Assembly (NCBI GenBank): GCA_003139975.1
Contig: PLHN01000336.1
Coordinates: 860-12,115, forward strand
Direction of reading: 5' to 3'
DNA length: 11,256 nucleotides
Origin: Acidobacteriaceae bacterium
GTDB lineage: Bacteria > Acidobacteriota > Terriglobia > Terriglobales > Acidobacteriaceae
Positions 1 to 6,924 of this stretch are shown piece after piece; the stretch's first letter is position 1, and every line of letters starts with the position of its first letter. Under the pieces are notes generated by a model. That model did no database searches and was not told the DNA's origin. It saw only the letters and a list, made by a program, of their open reading frames with translations. The position numbers were made by a program, and so were the translations under genes.

Positions 1-1078
1 GCACTAGCGTGGACGAGATGATCGCAGGCTGAGCGAGCACGGTCAAAACCTGGTGCTCGGCGGCGGAGGGCGAGGCTTGTTGAGAGGCCGCTGGCTCAAA
101 CGAGATGACTTGAGGCGTATTCGGCAGCATCACCAAACAAAGGGCAACGAACGCACCGACTAGGCCGAGGGCCGGCTTCGAAATGCGAGTTGCAACGCTG
201 CGCTTCGGGTCGAGAATTCGTGCGAGGCGCATCGAAGTCTCGCGAGCGCGGTGAACGATAGCCTGAGCCATCGTCCAGCCGCGCCCGGCAAGACTTCTTT
301 CCAGGAGGGACACAAGGCAGCTCGCATAACCGGCGGGGTTGGCAGTTTGCGCAACCACGACGTCGTCGCACGCCATTTCGCGTTCGACAGAAAGACGATT
401 TTCAATCCACCACACGGCGGGATGGAAGAAGAACAGAGCGCGCACGAACTTCTGAACCAGATTGGTCCAATCATCCCAGTGGCGCAAGTGCGCAAGCTCA
501 TGACGAAGAACGATGCCCAGATCGGGCGGCGGCAATTCGCCCAACGCCCAGGGCGGCAGCACGATCATCGGATTCCACAGGCCGATGGCGGCGGGCACAC
601 GGACGCGGTCGGAGGTAGCGATGGTTACGGGCCGCGAGTGGAACGATTCGGTCGAGTTCAATTCGGCGAAAAGATCGCGCACCGATGGGTCGAGATCGGC
701 AGGGTCGACCGCGTTGCACGTCTGGCGCAGTTCGCGCAGGCCCCAGAGTCCGACGGCGAGGCGCGCCGTCATAACACAGACAGCGAGACTCCAAACAATA
801 AAGAAGACGGTCGCCCAAGGAGCAGGGAGACTGATTGCAGTAGCGACATGGGAGAACAACGCTGTCGTTGGGCGGTGAACGAGTCCGCCGAAGACAGGCA
901 GACCTGCGACCGAAAGCAAAGCGATGAACCAAACGGCAAACCGCGTTCGCGAATTTTGCCTGGGCAAAAGCCGGAGGAGCACCCATGCAAACAGCACGAT
1001 CATTAGCCCTTCGGGGAGCGAATTGATCCCGTGCTCGATCGTCTTTTGGGCGAAGGCCTGGGGCGAGGGAAACATCAT
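1..1078 (-). CDS. M56-family (BlaR1/MecR1-like) membrane zinc metallopeptidase, 3' end off the window
   Basis: This is a membrane-embedded zinc protease of peptidase family M56. In the family's best-studied members it senses a signal and causes the partner BlaI-type repressor to be inactivated. Visible length is 359 residues, and the frame is still open at base 1. Hydrophobic segments lie at about residues 25-39, 46-66, 85-119 and 303-319. The zinc motif HELAH is at 193-197, followed by a FFFHPAVWW stretch and an ExxCD motif at 234-238, whose Glu is the probable third zinc ligand. The start is one of two in-frame ATGs in tandem (1078 or 1075). I prefer 1078 because GGAGGG sits 7 bases upstream and it gives the classic ATGA overlap with the repressor's stop, implying translational coupling. 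The part after the fourth membrane segment, which would be the periplasmic sensor, is mostly outside the window, so the ligand cannot be guessed. There is no evidence that it senses a beta-lactam. Confidence 0.93.
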   Translation of the reverse strand, partial: MMFPSPQAFAQKTIEHGINSLPEGLMIVLFAWVLLRLLPRQNSRTRFAVWFIALLSVAGLPVFGGLVHRPTTALFSHVATAISLPAPWATVFFIVWSLAVCVMTARLAVGLWGLRELRQTCNAVDPADLDPSVRDLFAELNSTESFHSRPVTIATSDRVRVPAAIGLWNPMIVLPPWALGELPPPDLGIVLRHELAHLRHWDDWTNLVQKFVRALFFFHPAVWWIENRLSVEREMACDDVVVAQTANPAGYASCLVSLLERSLAGRGWTMAQAIVHRARETSMRLARILDPKRSVATRISKPALGLVGAFVALCLVMLPNTPQVISFEPAASQQASPSAAEHQVLTVLAQPAIISSTLV

Positions 1079-1458
1079 TCTACGTCCCTCCGGTCGAGCA
1101 TTTTTCGCAGGCGATCAAGCTCTTCTGGCTGGACGCCTTGATCCTCCAGGATGTTCAGTACCAAGTCTTCATGGGAATTGCCGAAGAAGCGACCAACCAG
1201 GTGGCGGATCTCGGTGCGGGTCGCCTCTTGCTGGCGGACCACAGGCTCGTACACGTGAGCCCGACCGTCCTTTGAATGCTTCAAATACCCCTTGCGCTCA
1301 AGGATGCGAATGGTCGTGAGAATGGAGTTGTAGGCGAGGGCAGGTTTTTCTGTAATAGAATCAAGCACTTGCTGGACTGTGCCCGATCCTCTGCCCCAGA
1401 GCACCTTCATGACTCTCAGTTCGGCATCCGTTAAGGTTTCGGACTGTTTCGGCGGCAC
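1075..1458 (-). CDS. blaI: BlaI/MecI/CopY-family winged-helix transcriptional repressor
   Basis: This 127-residue protein matches the usual length of the penicillinase-repressor family. Residues about 8-72 form the winged-helix DNA-binding domain: the opening LTDAELRVMKVLWGRG, a recognition-helix region around ALAYNSILTTIRILERKGYL, and a wing ending in GRAHVYEPVV. Residues about 78-125 are the charged helical dimerisation region. In this family the repressor binds a dyad in its own promoter and is relieved when the partner M56 peptidase is activated. The start codon is GTG at 1458, supported by AGGAGGG 5 bases upstream. The M56 gene follows directly with a 4-base overlap, so the two form an operon. 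A perfect palindrome 44 bases upstream of the start is the likely operator. The real target genes may lie elsewhere; in Acidobacteria many such pairs are not linked to beta-lactamases. Confidence 0.93.
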   Translation of the reverse strand: MPPKQSETLTDAELRVMKVLWGRGSGTVQQVLDSITEKPALAYNSILTTIRILERKGYLKHSKDGRAHVYEPVVRQQEATRTEIRHLVGRFFGNSHEDLVLNILEDQGVQPEELDRLRKMLDRRDVE

Positions 1459-1501
1459 CGCTGCCCTCCTGATGAATTGGACGCTGCACGTCCGAAAAGG
1501 T

Positions 1502-1517
1502 AACTAAAGAATTAGTT
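1502..1517. promoter_or_regulatory. Probable BlaI operator palindrome AACTAA-N4-TTAGTT
   Basis: The sequence reads AACTAA AGAA TTAGTT, with 6-bp arms that are exact reverse complements around a 4-base centre. It lies 44 bases upstream of the repressor's GTG start, where an autoregulatory operator is expected. BlaI-family dimers bind short dyads of this size. The exact consensus differs between lineages, so identification rests on position and symmetry rather than on a consensus match. Confidence 0.6.
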
Positions 1518-1595
1518 GCTGGGGAGAAGGGCCGGGTTGCCAGTTCGCCCGGAACTTGTTTGGACGGCAGCGTCGGGAGAACTTCGAAAGCACGG

Positions 1596-1610
1596 GGAAC
1601 CTTTGGTTCC
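1596..1610. promoter_or_regulatory. Short perfect palindrome GGAACC-TTT-GGTTCC
   Basis: Two 6-base arms, exactly complementary, flank a TTT centre. It could be a protein-binding dyad or a small hairpin in the leader of the downstream secreted-protein gene. Nothing ties it to a known regulator, and short palindromes arise by chance. Confidence 0.3.
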
Positions 1611-1718
1611 AGACCGATCTAAAGGCTTAGCTGCTGCGGGCCTGGAACACACTCGTCACTTCGCTTGCTGTACTACGTCACAGACAGGTTGGACGTGGTG
1701 CAGCAACATGGAAGTGTC

Positions 1719-1752
1719 GGGATCGATGGGCAAACGGTCCAATCTCGATCCC
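1719..1752 (+). promoter_or_regulatory. Leader hairpin immediately upstream of a ribosome-binding site
   Basis: GGGATCGA at 1719-1726 and TCGATCCC at 1745-1752 are exact reverse complements (8 bp) around an 18-base loop, inside which TGG and CCA can also pair. The 3' arm ends one base before the purine-rich AGGGGG (1753-1758) that serves the ATG at 1765. The position suggests a structure that stabilises the message or limits ribosome access. Confidence 0.4.
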
Positions 1753-1764
1753 AGGGGGTGCGTT

Positions 1765-2106
1765 ATGAGGACGAGAATTGCGCTCTGCGTACTGACGGTC
1801 GTGCTGGTGTTCCCCGGTGCGGTGAATACTTCGGCCCAGGAGAAGTCCGCCATTACGGTCAAAGGGAGTTCGATAAACAATGGCGTCGTGATCGTAGATG
1901 CGATGAAAGGCGGGAAGGGCTACGACCTCGAATGCAATCATGGAGCACTGAGCTGCGCTGAGCTGAAGAGCGGGAAATACCTGATGGTTGAACTCCCAGC
2001 CAACACTGGCATGTATGACTGCAAGGACGTGCAGGTTTTTGCCGAGGGCGCGGATACCGAGGATTCAAATAACAAGCTCGGGGAGTATTGTCTGAACAAC
2101 AAGTAG
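1765..2106 (+). CDS. Small secreted four-cysteine protein, function unknown
   Basis: This encodes 113 residues. Residues 1-24 form a signal peptide: a basic start (MRTR), a hydrophobic core of about residues 5-17, and a TSA cleavage site before QEK. The mature part of about 89 residues is acidic and has four cysteines at 57, 64, 86 and 109, an even number that fits two disulfides in the periplasm or outside the cell. Notable patches are YDLECN at 53-58, KSGKYLMVELP at 68-78, GMYDC at 82-86 and LGEYC at 105-109. From memory, this pattern resembles an uncharacterised family of short secreted proteins in Acidobacteria; I know no function for it. The ATG at 1765 is chosen because AGGGGG lies 6 bases upstream and it places the signal peptide at the N-terminus. 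The next gene follows after 98 bases on the same strand. Confidence 0.75.
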   Translation: MRTRIALCVLTVVLVFPGAVNTSAQEKSAITVKGSSINNGVVIVDAMKGGKGYDLECNHGALSCAELKSGKYLMVELPANTGMYDCKDVQVFAEGADTEDSNNKLGEYCLNNK

Positions 2107-2189
2107 GCAGCCTTACGCCGACAAGATGCGGTCGCGGGCGGGCTGAATCGGGCGCCGGCATAACACCCACAGCCGCGCGGCGGGATTGG

Positions 2190-2195
2190 TATAGT
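2190..2195 (+). promoter_or_regulatory. Possible -10 element (TATAGT) very close to the cyanophycinase-like start
   Basis: TATAGT lies 9 bases before the ATG at 2205, and no Shine-Dalgarno-like stretch is visible between them. If used, transcription would begin within a few bases of the start codon, giving a leaderless or near-leaderless message. No good -35 box is visible about 17 bases further upstream, so this is weak. Confidence 0.25.
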
Positions 2196-2204
2196 ATTCG
2201 GCGC

Positions 2205-3206
2205 ATGAAAACATCGCCCGCTGCACTCTTTCTTTTCGTCACCCTCGGACTCGCGAGCGCTGCCCACGCGGCCTCCTGGCAGTATTTCCGCATCGGCAAT
2301 AAAAACGACGTTCAAACGCAGCCCACCGGCGGCACGGCCATGATGGGCGGCGGCGACGATCTGGACGAGGCGTTTCGCTGGCTCTGCGCGAAGGGGAATG
2401 GCGGCGACTTCCTGGTCCTACGCGCGCGCGGAGACGACGACTACAATTCCTACGTCAACGGCTTGTGCAAGCCGAACTCCGTAGCCACGCTGATTCTTCC
2501 CGACCGCGCGTCGACTGAAGATCCGGCGGTTGTGGAGATCATCCGAAAAGCGGAAGTGCTCTTCATTTCCGGCGGCGATCAGGCGCACTACATCAACGAC
2601 TGGAAGGGCACGCCGGTCCAGGACGCGATCAACGCGCATATCGCGGCGGGCAAGCCGATTGGCGGCACCAGCGCGGGGCTGGCGGTGGAAGGCGAGTTCG
2701 TCTACGGCGCGCTCGGCGACAAGCCCGACGACAACGACCTCGCTTCGACCGACGTTCTGCCCAATCCCTATTTCGAGCGCGTGACCCTGGTGCGTGGATT
2801 TCTCAAGATTCCGCACCTCGAGAACCTTCTGACGGATTCGCACTTTGCCAAGCGCGACCGGATGGGGCGCACGCTGGGATTCCTGGCGCGCATTATGCAA
2901 GATGGCTGGTCGAAATCTCCGCGCGAAGTTGCCGTCGACGAGAAATCGGCGGTGCTGGTCGAACCGGATGGCAAGGGAATAGTCGTGGGCACTGGAAAGG
3001 GCGCCTACTTTCTCCGGCCAACACACAAGCCTGACATCTGCAGGAAAGACCACCCGCTGACCTTCCGGAAAATCAGCGTATATCGGGCGCCCACGGGCGC
3101 GCATTTCGATTTGGTGCGCTGGAAGCGTAGCGGCGGAGCGGCCTATTTCCTTTCCGTCGAAGACGGGAGGATCGCGAGCACGCAGGCTAACAATGCGATC
3201 TACTGA
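2205..3206 (+). CDS. Secreted cyanophycinase-like serine peptidase (family S51)
   Basis: This encodes 333 residues. Cyanophycinases are S51 serine peptidases that cut cyanophycin, an aspartate/arginine storage polymer, into beta-Asp-Arg dipeptides. Residues 1-22 or 1-23 form a signal peptide (hydrophobic core at 6-16, AHA site), so the enzyme acts outside the cytoplasm, like the extracellular cyanophycinases of degrading bacteria and unlike the cytoplasmic cyanobacterial CphB. Family marks are FISGGDQ at 120-126, the nucleophile elbow GGTSAG at 153-158 with Ser156, and DSHFAKRDRMGR at 211-222 with the likely catalytic His213. The last 80 residues contain beta-rich sequence (VLVEPDGKGIVVG, HFDLVRWK) typical of the C-terminal part. 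The ATG at 2205 is chosen because it begins the signal peptide; the frame is open further upstream, to 2088, but that stretch is not peptide-like. The activity could instead be a broader isoaspartyl or alpha-aspartyl peptidase. I see no cyanophycin synthetase in the window. Confidence 0.87.
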   Translation: MKTSPAALFLFVTLGLASAAHAASWQYFRIGNKNDVQTQPTGGTAMMGGGDDLDEAFRWLCAKGNGGDFLVLRARGDDDYNSYVNGLCKPNSVATLILPDRASTEDPAVVEIIRKAEVLFISGGDQAHYINDWKGTPVQDAINAHIAAGKPIGGTSAGLAVEGEFVYGALGDKPDDNDLASTDVLPNPYFERVTLVRGFLKIPHLENLLTDSHFAKRDRMGRTLGFLARIMQDGWSKSPREVAVDEKSAVLVEPDGKGIVVGTGKGAYFLRPTHKPDICRKDHPLTFRKISVYRAPTGAHFDLVRWKRSGGAAYFLSVEDGRIASTQANNAIY

Positions 3207-3272
3207 GTCGTGGCAACAGCAGCAACGAATGTGCGTTTGTTCCTTGCGTAAAATGGCAGACAAGAGGTAGAC

Positions 3273-3356
3273 TGCCGCGTCTTCGTCGGCAATGAAGTTG
3301 CGCCGCTTTCGAGTTTGGACTGTTATGAAGAGTCGGTTCGATTCCAACCGCGGCAG
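3273..3356 (+). tRNA. Degenerate tRNA-like element or tRNA pseudogene
   Basis: TGCCGCG (3273-3279) and CGCGGCA (3349-3355) form a perfect 7-bp acceptor stem with a G discriminator at 3356. CTTC...GAAG, starting two bases after the acceptor strand, gives a 4-bp D stem with a 9-base loop that contains the conserved GG. The 3' side has GTCGG-TTCGATT-CCAAC, a T arm with the standard loop and one C-A mismatch. The total of 84 bases suits a long-variable-arm tRNA. I cannot fold a good anticodon stem in the 34 bases between the D and T arms, and the 3' end reads GCTA rather than GCCA. I therefore regard it as a relic or tRNA mimic, not a working tRNA, and assign no anticodon. Confidence 0.4.
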
Positions 3357-3388
3357 CTATTCCTGTCAAAGAATTCCTTTCCTCGTCG

Positions 3389-3415
3389 AGGCCGGCAAGC
3401 TCGAAGCCGGCCTTT
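3389..3415 (+). terminator. Terminator-like hairpin after the tRNA-like element
   Basis: AGGCCGGC (3389-3396) and GCCGGCCT (3406-3413) are exact complements around a 9-base loop, and the 3' arm runs into CTTTGAT. The strong 8-bp GC stem followed by a short T run fits a rho-independent terminator for transcripts coming from the cyanophycinase-like gene or the tRNA-like element. The T run is short, so termination may be partial. Confidence 0.5.
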
Positions 3416-3466
3416 GATACCAGTGCTTCGCCAAATAGTCTAGCCCCAGACGAAATCCCGAAAAGA

Positions 3467-3488
3467 CTTCCGGCTTGAGAACCGGAGG
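3467..3488 (+). promoter_or_regulatory. Hairpin in the leader of the TonB-dependent receptor gene
   Basis: CTTCCGG and CCGGAGG pair over 7 positions (one T-G wobble) around an 8-base loop. The structure ends 16 bases before AAGGAG, the ribosome-binding site of the receptor. Its 3' arm contains GGAGG, a second Shine-Dalgarno-like string that would be hidden when folded. No known riboswitch or leader family is recognised. Confidence 0.3.
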
Positions 3489-3516
3489 CCGCGTTCAGAA
3501 AGCCAAGGAGCCTCCC

Positions 3517-6500
3517 ATGAAAACGATTCGGTTGTTGGTGTTCGCAGTCGCAGTGGTCCTGTTGGTTGCACCCTCGCTGAGAGCGCAGACGTCGCAAGGA
3601 CGAATCTCAGGGCGGGTCGCCGATCAAACGAGCGCGGTCGTAGCCGGCGCTACCGTCACCATCCTGAACACGGAGACTGGAATCAAGCGTGTTTTGACGA
3701 CCAATGCGACGGGTGAGTACTTTGCATCGAATCTGGACCCTGGCGTGTACTCGATCACGGTTGAAGCACCCTCATTCAAGAAGCTGCAGCGGCCCGCGTT
3801 CCGGCTGGAAGTAGCGACCGATGTGCGGCAGGACTTTGTTCTGCGCCCCGGGGCACCTACCGAAACCGTGACGGTTAGCGGCGAGCAGCCGCTGGTCGAG
3901 ACCCTGAATGACACTTTGGGCGGGACCATCACAAACAAAGCCATCAACGAGCTGCCGTTACAGGGGAGGGATTTCCAAAACCTGTTGGAACTTCGGCCGG
4001 GCGTACAGCGCGTCCCCGGCGGGGGGTTCCACTCCACGACCTCCAATGGCAACCGCACCGACGACAATAACTACATCGTCGACGGCACCGACGACAACGA
4101 CTCGTACTACGGGGAAACCGTTCTCAACAACGCCGGCGTTCAGGGAACGCCGGCCAGTCACCTGCCGTTGGACGCCATCCAGGAATTTAACGACCAGGAG
4201 AACCAGGGCGCCGACTACGGATGGAAGCCCGGAGCAGTGGTCAATATTGGATTGAAAAGCGGCACCAACCAATTCCACGGAACCGTCTATTATTTTCACC
4301 GCAATAGCGCCTTCGATGCCCGGAATTACTTTGACCCCGCTCCGGACCCGGTGGCAGCGCTTCTGCTCCATCAATTTGGTGCTTCCGTTGGCGGTCCGAT
4401 TATTCGGGAGAAGCTGTTCTTTTTCGGAACCTATGAAGGGGTTCGTCATCGGGTGGGAAACCCGTTCTATGCGAGCAGCCCGGTGACAGAGACTCTGGTC
4501 GGTAAGACTTTGCCGCCAGGTACTTTGCCCGCAGATCTGAGCATTTACGATGCCGAGGCGCAAGCTGGGTGTCCAAGTTCGCACAAGTGCAACGCGCTTA
4601 GCTACTTGGTGGGGAAGCTCTTCCCGGCTAACCCTGGATTCACGGCCTCGACGACCGACCCCACGCTGATCGACCTCGACTTCACTAACCACAATCGCGA
4701 AGATAACGCACTCTTTAAGATCGATTACCACCCGAACGAAAGAAACACAATCAGCGGAAGGTATGTGTATGGCAACAGCCTGCAGACCGAGGAAGACACC
4801 TTCGCATTGGGACCGCAATTTCTGTCGCAGGCCAATACCAAGCTGGGCGTGATGGGTGTGAACTGGACCTACGCTCCCAATTCGCGTTGGGTGAACGAGG
4901 CGCGCTTCGGCTTTAACCGCGATTGGCAAGAACTTTACACGAAGGACCACACGGTGGATCCCCTCACCGGCTACGGCATCAATACCGGAATCACGGATCC
5001 CACGCTTTTTGGTTTCCCGCGAATCAGTATCAACCCGTTCGACTCTCTGGGAGGCAATAGCAGTTGGCCTCTCTATACTGCGCCGAACACCACCTACCAG
5101 TTCATCGATAACTTATCGTACACAAGAGGGCGCCATAACGTGCGGTTTGGCGGCGAGTTCCGGCATGGTGGGTCCGACTATCTGCGCGCCCAGTACGGCA
5201 GGGGACGGGTTCGTTTCAGCAGCTTGGAGGACTTTATCGCGGGCAAAGTGCGGAAAAACTCATTCGGTGGCGGCGACCTGCTGGTTGGCGATGCGCACCG
5301 CGATATGTCGCTCACCGCAGTTGGCGGATTTGCGCAGGACGACTGGCGAATCAGGCCGCGCCTCACGTTGAATCTGGGAGTACGTTACGACCTTTCCTTC
5401 CCCATCCAGGAGCAACATGACCTGATGGCCAATTTTCTTATCAACAGTGGAATCGTTCAGGTTGGACACGGAATCAACAATGTCTATCCCCTGGAAAAAA
5501 ACGCGTTTTCGCCTCGACTTGGACTGGCCTGGGACATCTTCGGAACGGGCAAGACCGTCCTGCGCGCGGGCGGAGCGATTATCTTCGAACAGCCGAGCAT
5601 TCGCGATTTCATCAACAGCGGAGGGGTTAACCTGAATCCAACCAGCCCCACTTCCGGAACAACCCCGGGGAATGGAACGATCAATACTTTTGTCCTCTCG
5701 CTGGATTCTTCGCAGATCAACTGGACAGCAAGCGCGCTTGCGGGAGCCTCGCCCAGCGTTCCCATTTTCAACACCGCATTAGCCGGGAACTGCAACTCAG
5801 ACAACCCATGCTCAATCGCCGGCATCGCTCCTAATCTCAGGACTCCCTATGTTGCTTCCTGGAATTTTAACGTTCAACACCAACTGACCAATACCACCGT
5901 GCTGCAGATAGGCTACGTATCGAATCACGGAATCAAACTCTACAGCAACCGGGACATCAACCAGGTGAATCCCGCTGTGGACGACGGATCCGAGCAATTC
6001 GGACGCCCATTCACCTATAGCTGTCCGGCTCCGATTGGTGGCGGCGCGGGGGGACCCTGTTATCCATACATAGGTTTTATGCAATACATGGAGAACGCTT
6101 CCTCATCGGAATACAACGGGTTGCAAGTCACCCTGACTCAGAAAGCATGGAAGGGGCTCAACGTTCTGGGGGGCTACACTTGGGCGCACGTGATTGACAC
6201 GGCAACCAGCAACCTCGCGGGCGTGCCCCAGAATAGTCTCGATTACGCGGCGGAGCGGGGCAACGGAGACTATGACATTCGCCATCGCTTCACTCTTTCC
6301 TTAATTTACGATCTGCCGTCATGGAAGGCCCCGCTGCAGATGGGAAAGGGCTGGCAGGTCACCAGTATCCTGAATTTCCAAACCGGCATGCCGTATACGT
6401 TGTACGACAGCAGCGATGACATTAGTTACACCGGGGAAGGCGCGGACCGCTGGGACTTTCATGGCAATGCTTCCGATATCCACTGGTCGCCGAGTACCCC

Positions 6501-6924
6501 GATCCCATTCTTCGTGGACGGAACTACGAATCCTGCCTGCGTCGCTCAAGCGGCGGACCTGGGGAACTTGGCGTACTACGGGTGCTTCCAGCAAGGCGGT
6601 GCCGTTATCACTCCGCCGGCAACCGGGACGTTCGGCAACATGGGCCGCAACATTTTTCGCGGTCCGGCTTTCCACAACTGGGATGTGTCCGTCACCAAGC
6701 TCTGGAAATTGTCGGAGCACGTCAACCTGCAGATGCGGGGAGAGTTCTTCAACATCCTGAACCACACCAATTTCGCGGGTTTTGCTACCGATCTCTCGGA
6801 CGCGGTATTCGGTGCGAACGATGTGGGCCTGGCAACTTCAACCCCGGATGTATATGCTTCGAACCCGGTCGTCGGTTCGGGCGGATCACGTCATATTCAG
6901 CTGGGGGCAAAGATCATTTGGTAG
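3517..6924 (+). CDS. Oar-like TonB-dependent outer-membrane receptor with N-terminal carboxypeptidase-regulatory-like domain
   Basis: This encodes 1135 residues, a normal length for the large Acidobacterial Oar-type receptors. Residues 1-23 are a signal peptide (LRA before QT). Residues about 28-110 form the beta-sandwich carboxypeptidase-regulatory-like domain, with GRISGRVADQTSAVVAGATV and the TNATGEYFASNLDPGVYSI pattern. Residues about 113-250 are the plug, including VTVSGEQPLVET, the ELPLQGRDFQNLLELRPGV stretch, an Asn/Asp-rich NYIVDGTDDND segment and the GAVVNIGLKSGTNQFHG boundary. The rest is an outer-membrane barrel with alternating aromatic strands that ends in IQLGAKIIW, with the expected terminal aromatic residue. 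Such receptors import large substrates using TonB/ExbBD energy; the substrate here is unknown. I see no clear TonB box. The ATG at 3517 has AAGGAG 6 bases upstream and starts the signal peptide. It is preceded by a leader hairpin and stands apart from the next gene, which runs convergently. Confidence 0.95.
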   Translation: MKTIRLLVFAVAVVLLVAPSLRAQTSQGRISGRVADQTSAVVAGATVTILNTETGIKRVLTTNATGEYFASNLDPGVYSITVEAPSFKKLQRPAFRLEVATDVRQDFVLRPGAPTETVTVSGEQPLVETLNDTLGGTITNKAINELPLQGRDFQNLLELRPGVQRVPGGGFHSTTSNGNRTDDNNYIVDGTDDNDSYYGETVLNNAGVQGTPASHLPLDAIQEFNDQENQGADYGWKPGAVVNIGLKSGTNQFHGTVYYFHRNSAFDARNYFDPAPDPVAALLLHQFGASVGGPIIREKLFFFGTYEGVRHRVGNPFYASSPVTETLVGKTLPPGTLPADLSIYDAEAQAGCPSSHKCNALSYLVGKLFPANPGFTASTTDPTLIDLDFTNHNREDNALFKIDYHPNERNTISGRYVYGNSLQTEEDTFALGPQFLSQANTKLGVMGVNWTYAPNSRWVNEARFGFNRDWQELYTKDHTVDPLTGYGINTGITDPTLFGFPRISINPFDSLGGNSSWPLYTAPNTTYQFIDNLSYTRGRHNVRFGGEFRHGGSDYLRAQYGRGRVRFSSLEDFIAGKVRKNSFGGGDLLVGDAHRDMSLTAVGGFAQDDWRIRPRLTLNLGVRYDLSFPIQEQHDLMANFLINSGIVQVGHGINNVYPLEKNAFSPRLGLAWDIFGTGKTVLRAGGAIIFEQPSIRDFINSGGVNLNPTSPTSGTTPGNGTINTFVLSLDSSQINWTASALAGASPSVPIFNTALAGNCNSDNPCSIAGIAPNLRTPYVASWNFNVQHQLTNTTVLQIGYVSNHGIKLYSNRDINQVNPAVDDGSEQFGRPFTYSCPAPIGGGAGGPCYPYIGFMQYMENASSSEYNGLQVTLTQKAWKGLNVLGGYTWAHVIDTATSNLAGVPQNSLDYAAERGNGDYDIRHRFTLSLIYDLPSWKAPLQMGKGWQVTSILNFQTGMPYTLYDSSDDISYTGEGADRWDFHGNASDIHWSPSTPIPFFVDGTTNPACVAQAADLGNLAYYGCFQQGGAVITPPATGTFGNMGRNIFRGPAFHNWDVSVTKLWKLSEHVNLQMRGEFFNILNHTNFAGFATDLSDAVFGANDVGLATSTPDVYASNPVVGSGGSRHIQLGAKIIW

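Larger units (their letters stand above)
1459..1764. other. Divergent intergenic region between the repressor and the small secreted protein
   Basis: These 306 bases separate the minus-strand repressor from the plus-strand small secreted protein. An open frame runs through part of the stretch from 1516, but its translation is unlike any secreted or cytoplasmic family I know, and a good start with ribosome-binding site occurs later at 1765, so I treat this as non-coding. It holds the likely BlaI operator (1502-1517), a 6-bp-arm palindrome (1596-1610), and an 8-bp-arm hairpin next to the downstream ribosome-binding site (1719-1752). I could not pick out a convincing -35/-10 pair on either strand. 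Confidence 0.7.
3207..3516. other. Intergenic region with tRNA-like element, terminator-like hairpin and receptor leader
   Basis: These 310 bases lie between the cyanophycinase-like gene and the TonB-dependent receptor. They hold a degenerate tRNA-like sequence (3273-3356), a strong GC hairpin with a short T run (3389-3415), and a second hairpin in the receptor leader (3467-3488). No protein-coding gene is supported. A minus-strand open frame crosses the region, but it encodes the peptide VGIEPT, the usual artefact of reading a tRNA T-arm backwards. Confidence 0.7.

Noticed and set aside
251..1006. Plus-strand open frame of 251 codons opposite the M56 gene
   Set aside because: The minus-strand reading contains the HELAH and ExxCD motifs and membrane helices; the plus-strand reading is charged, low-complexity sequence without a recognisable domain.
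1606..1648. Longer inverted repeat GTTCCAG...CTGGAAC
   Set aside because: The arms are 7 bases with a 29-base spacer and overlap a better local palindrome; this is likely chance.
1516..1764. N-terminal extension of the small secreted protein back to 1516
   Set aside because: The extension has no family resemblance and would bury a clear signal peptide 83 residues into the protein. The ATG at 1765 has a good ribosome-binding site.
3273..3356. A functional tRNA with an assigned anticodon
   Set aside because: Candidate loops with TTC or GTT in the anticodon position have no matching 5-bp stem, so no amino acid can be assigned.
3187..3597. Minus-strand open frame of 136 codons across the gap and the start of the receptor gene
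   Set aside because: It contains VGIEPT, the typical artefact of translating a tRNA T arm on the wrong strand, and it overlaps the well-supported receptor start.
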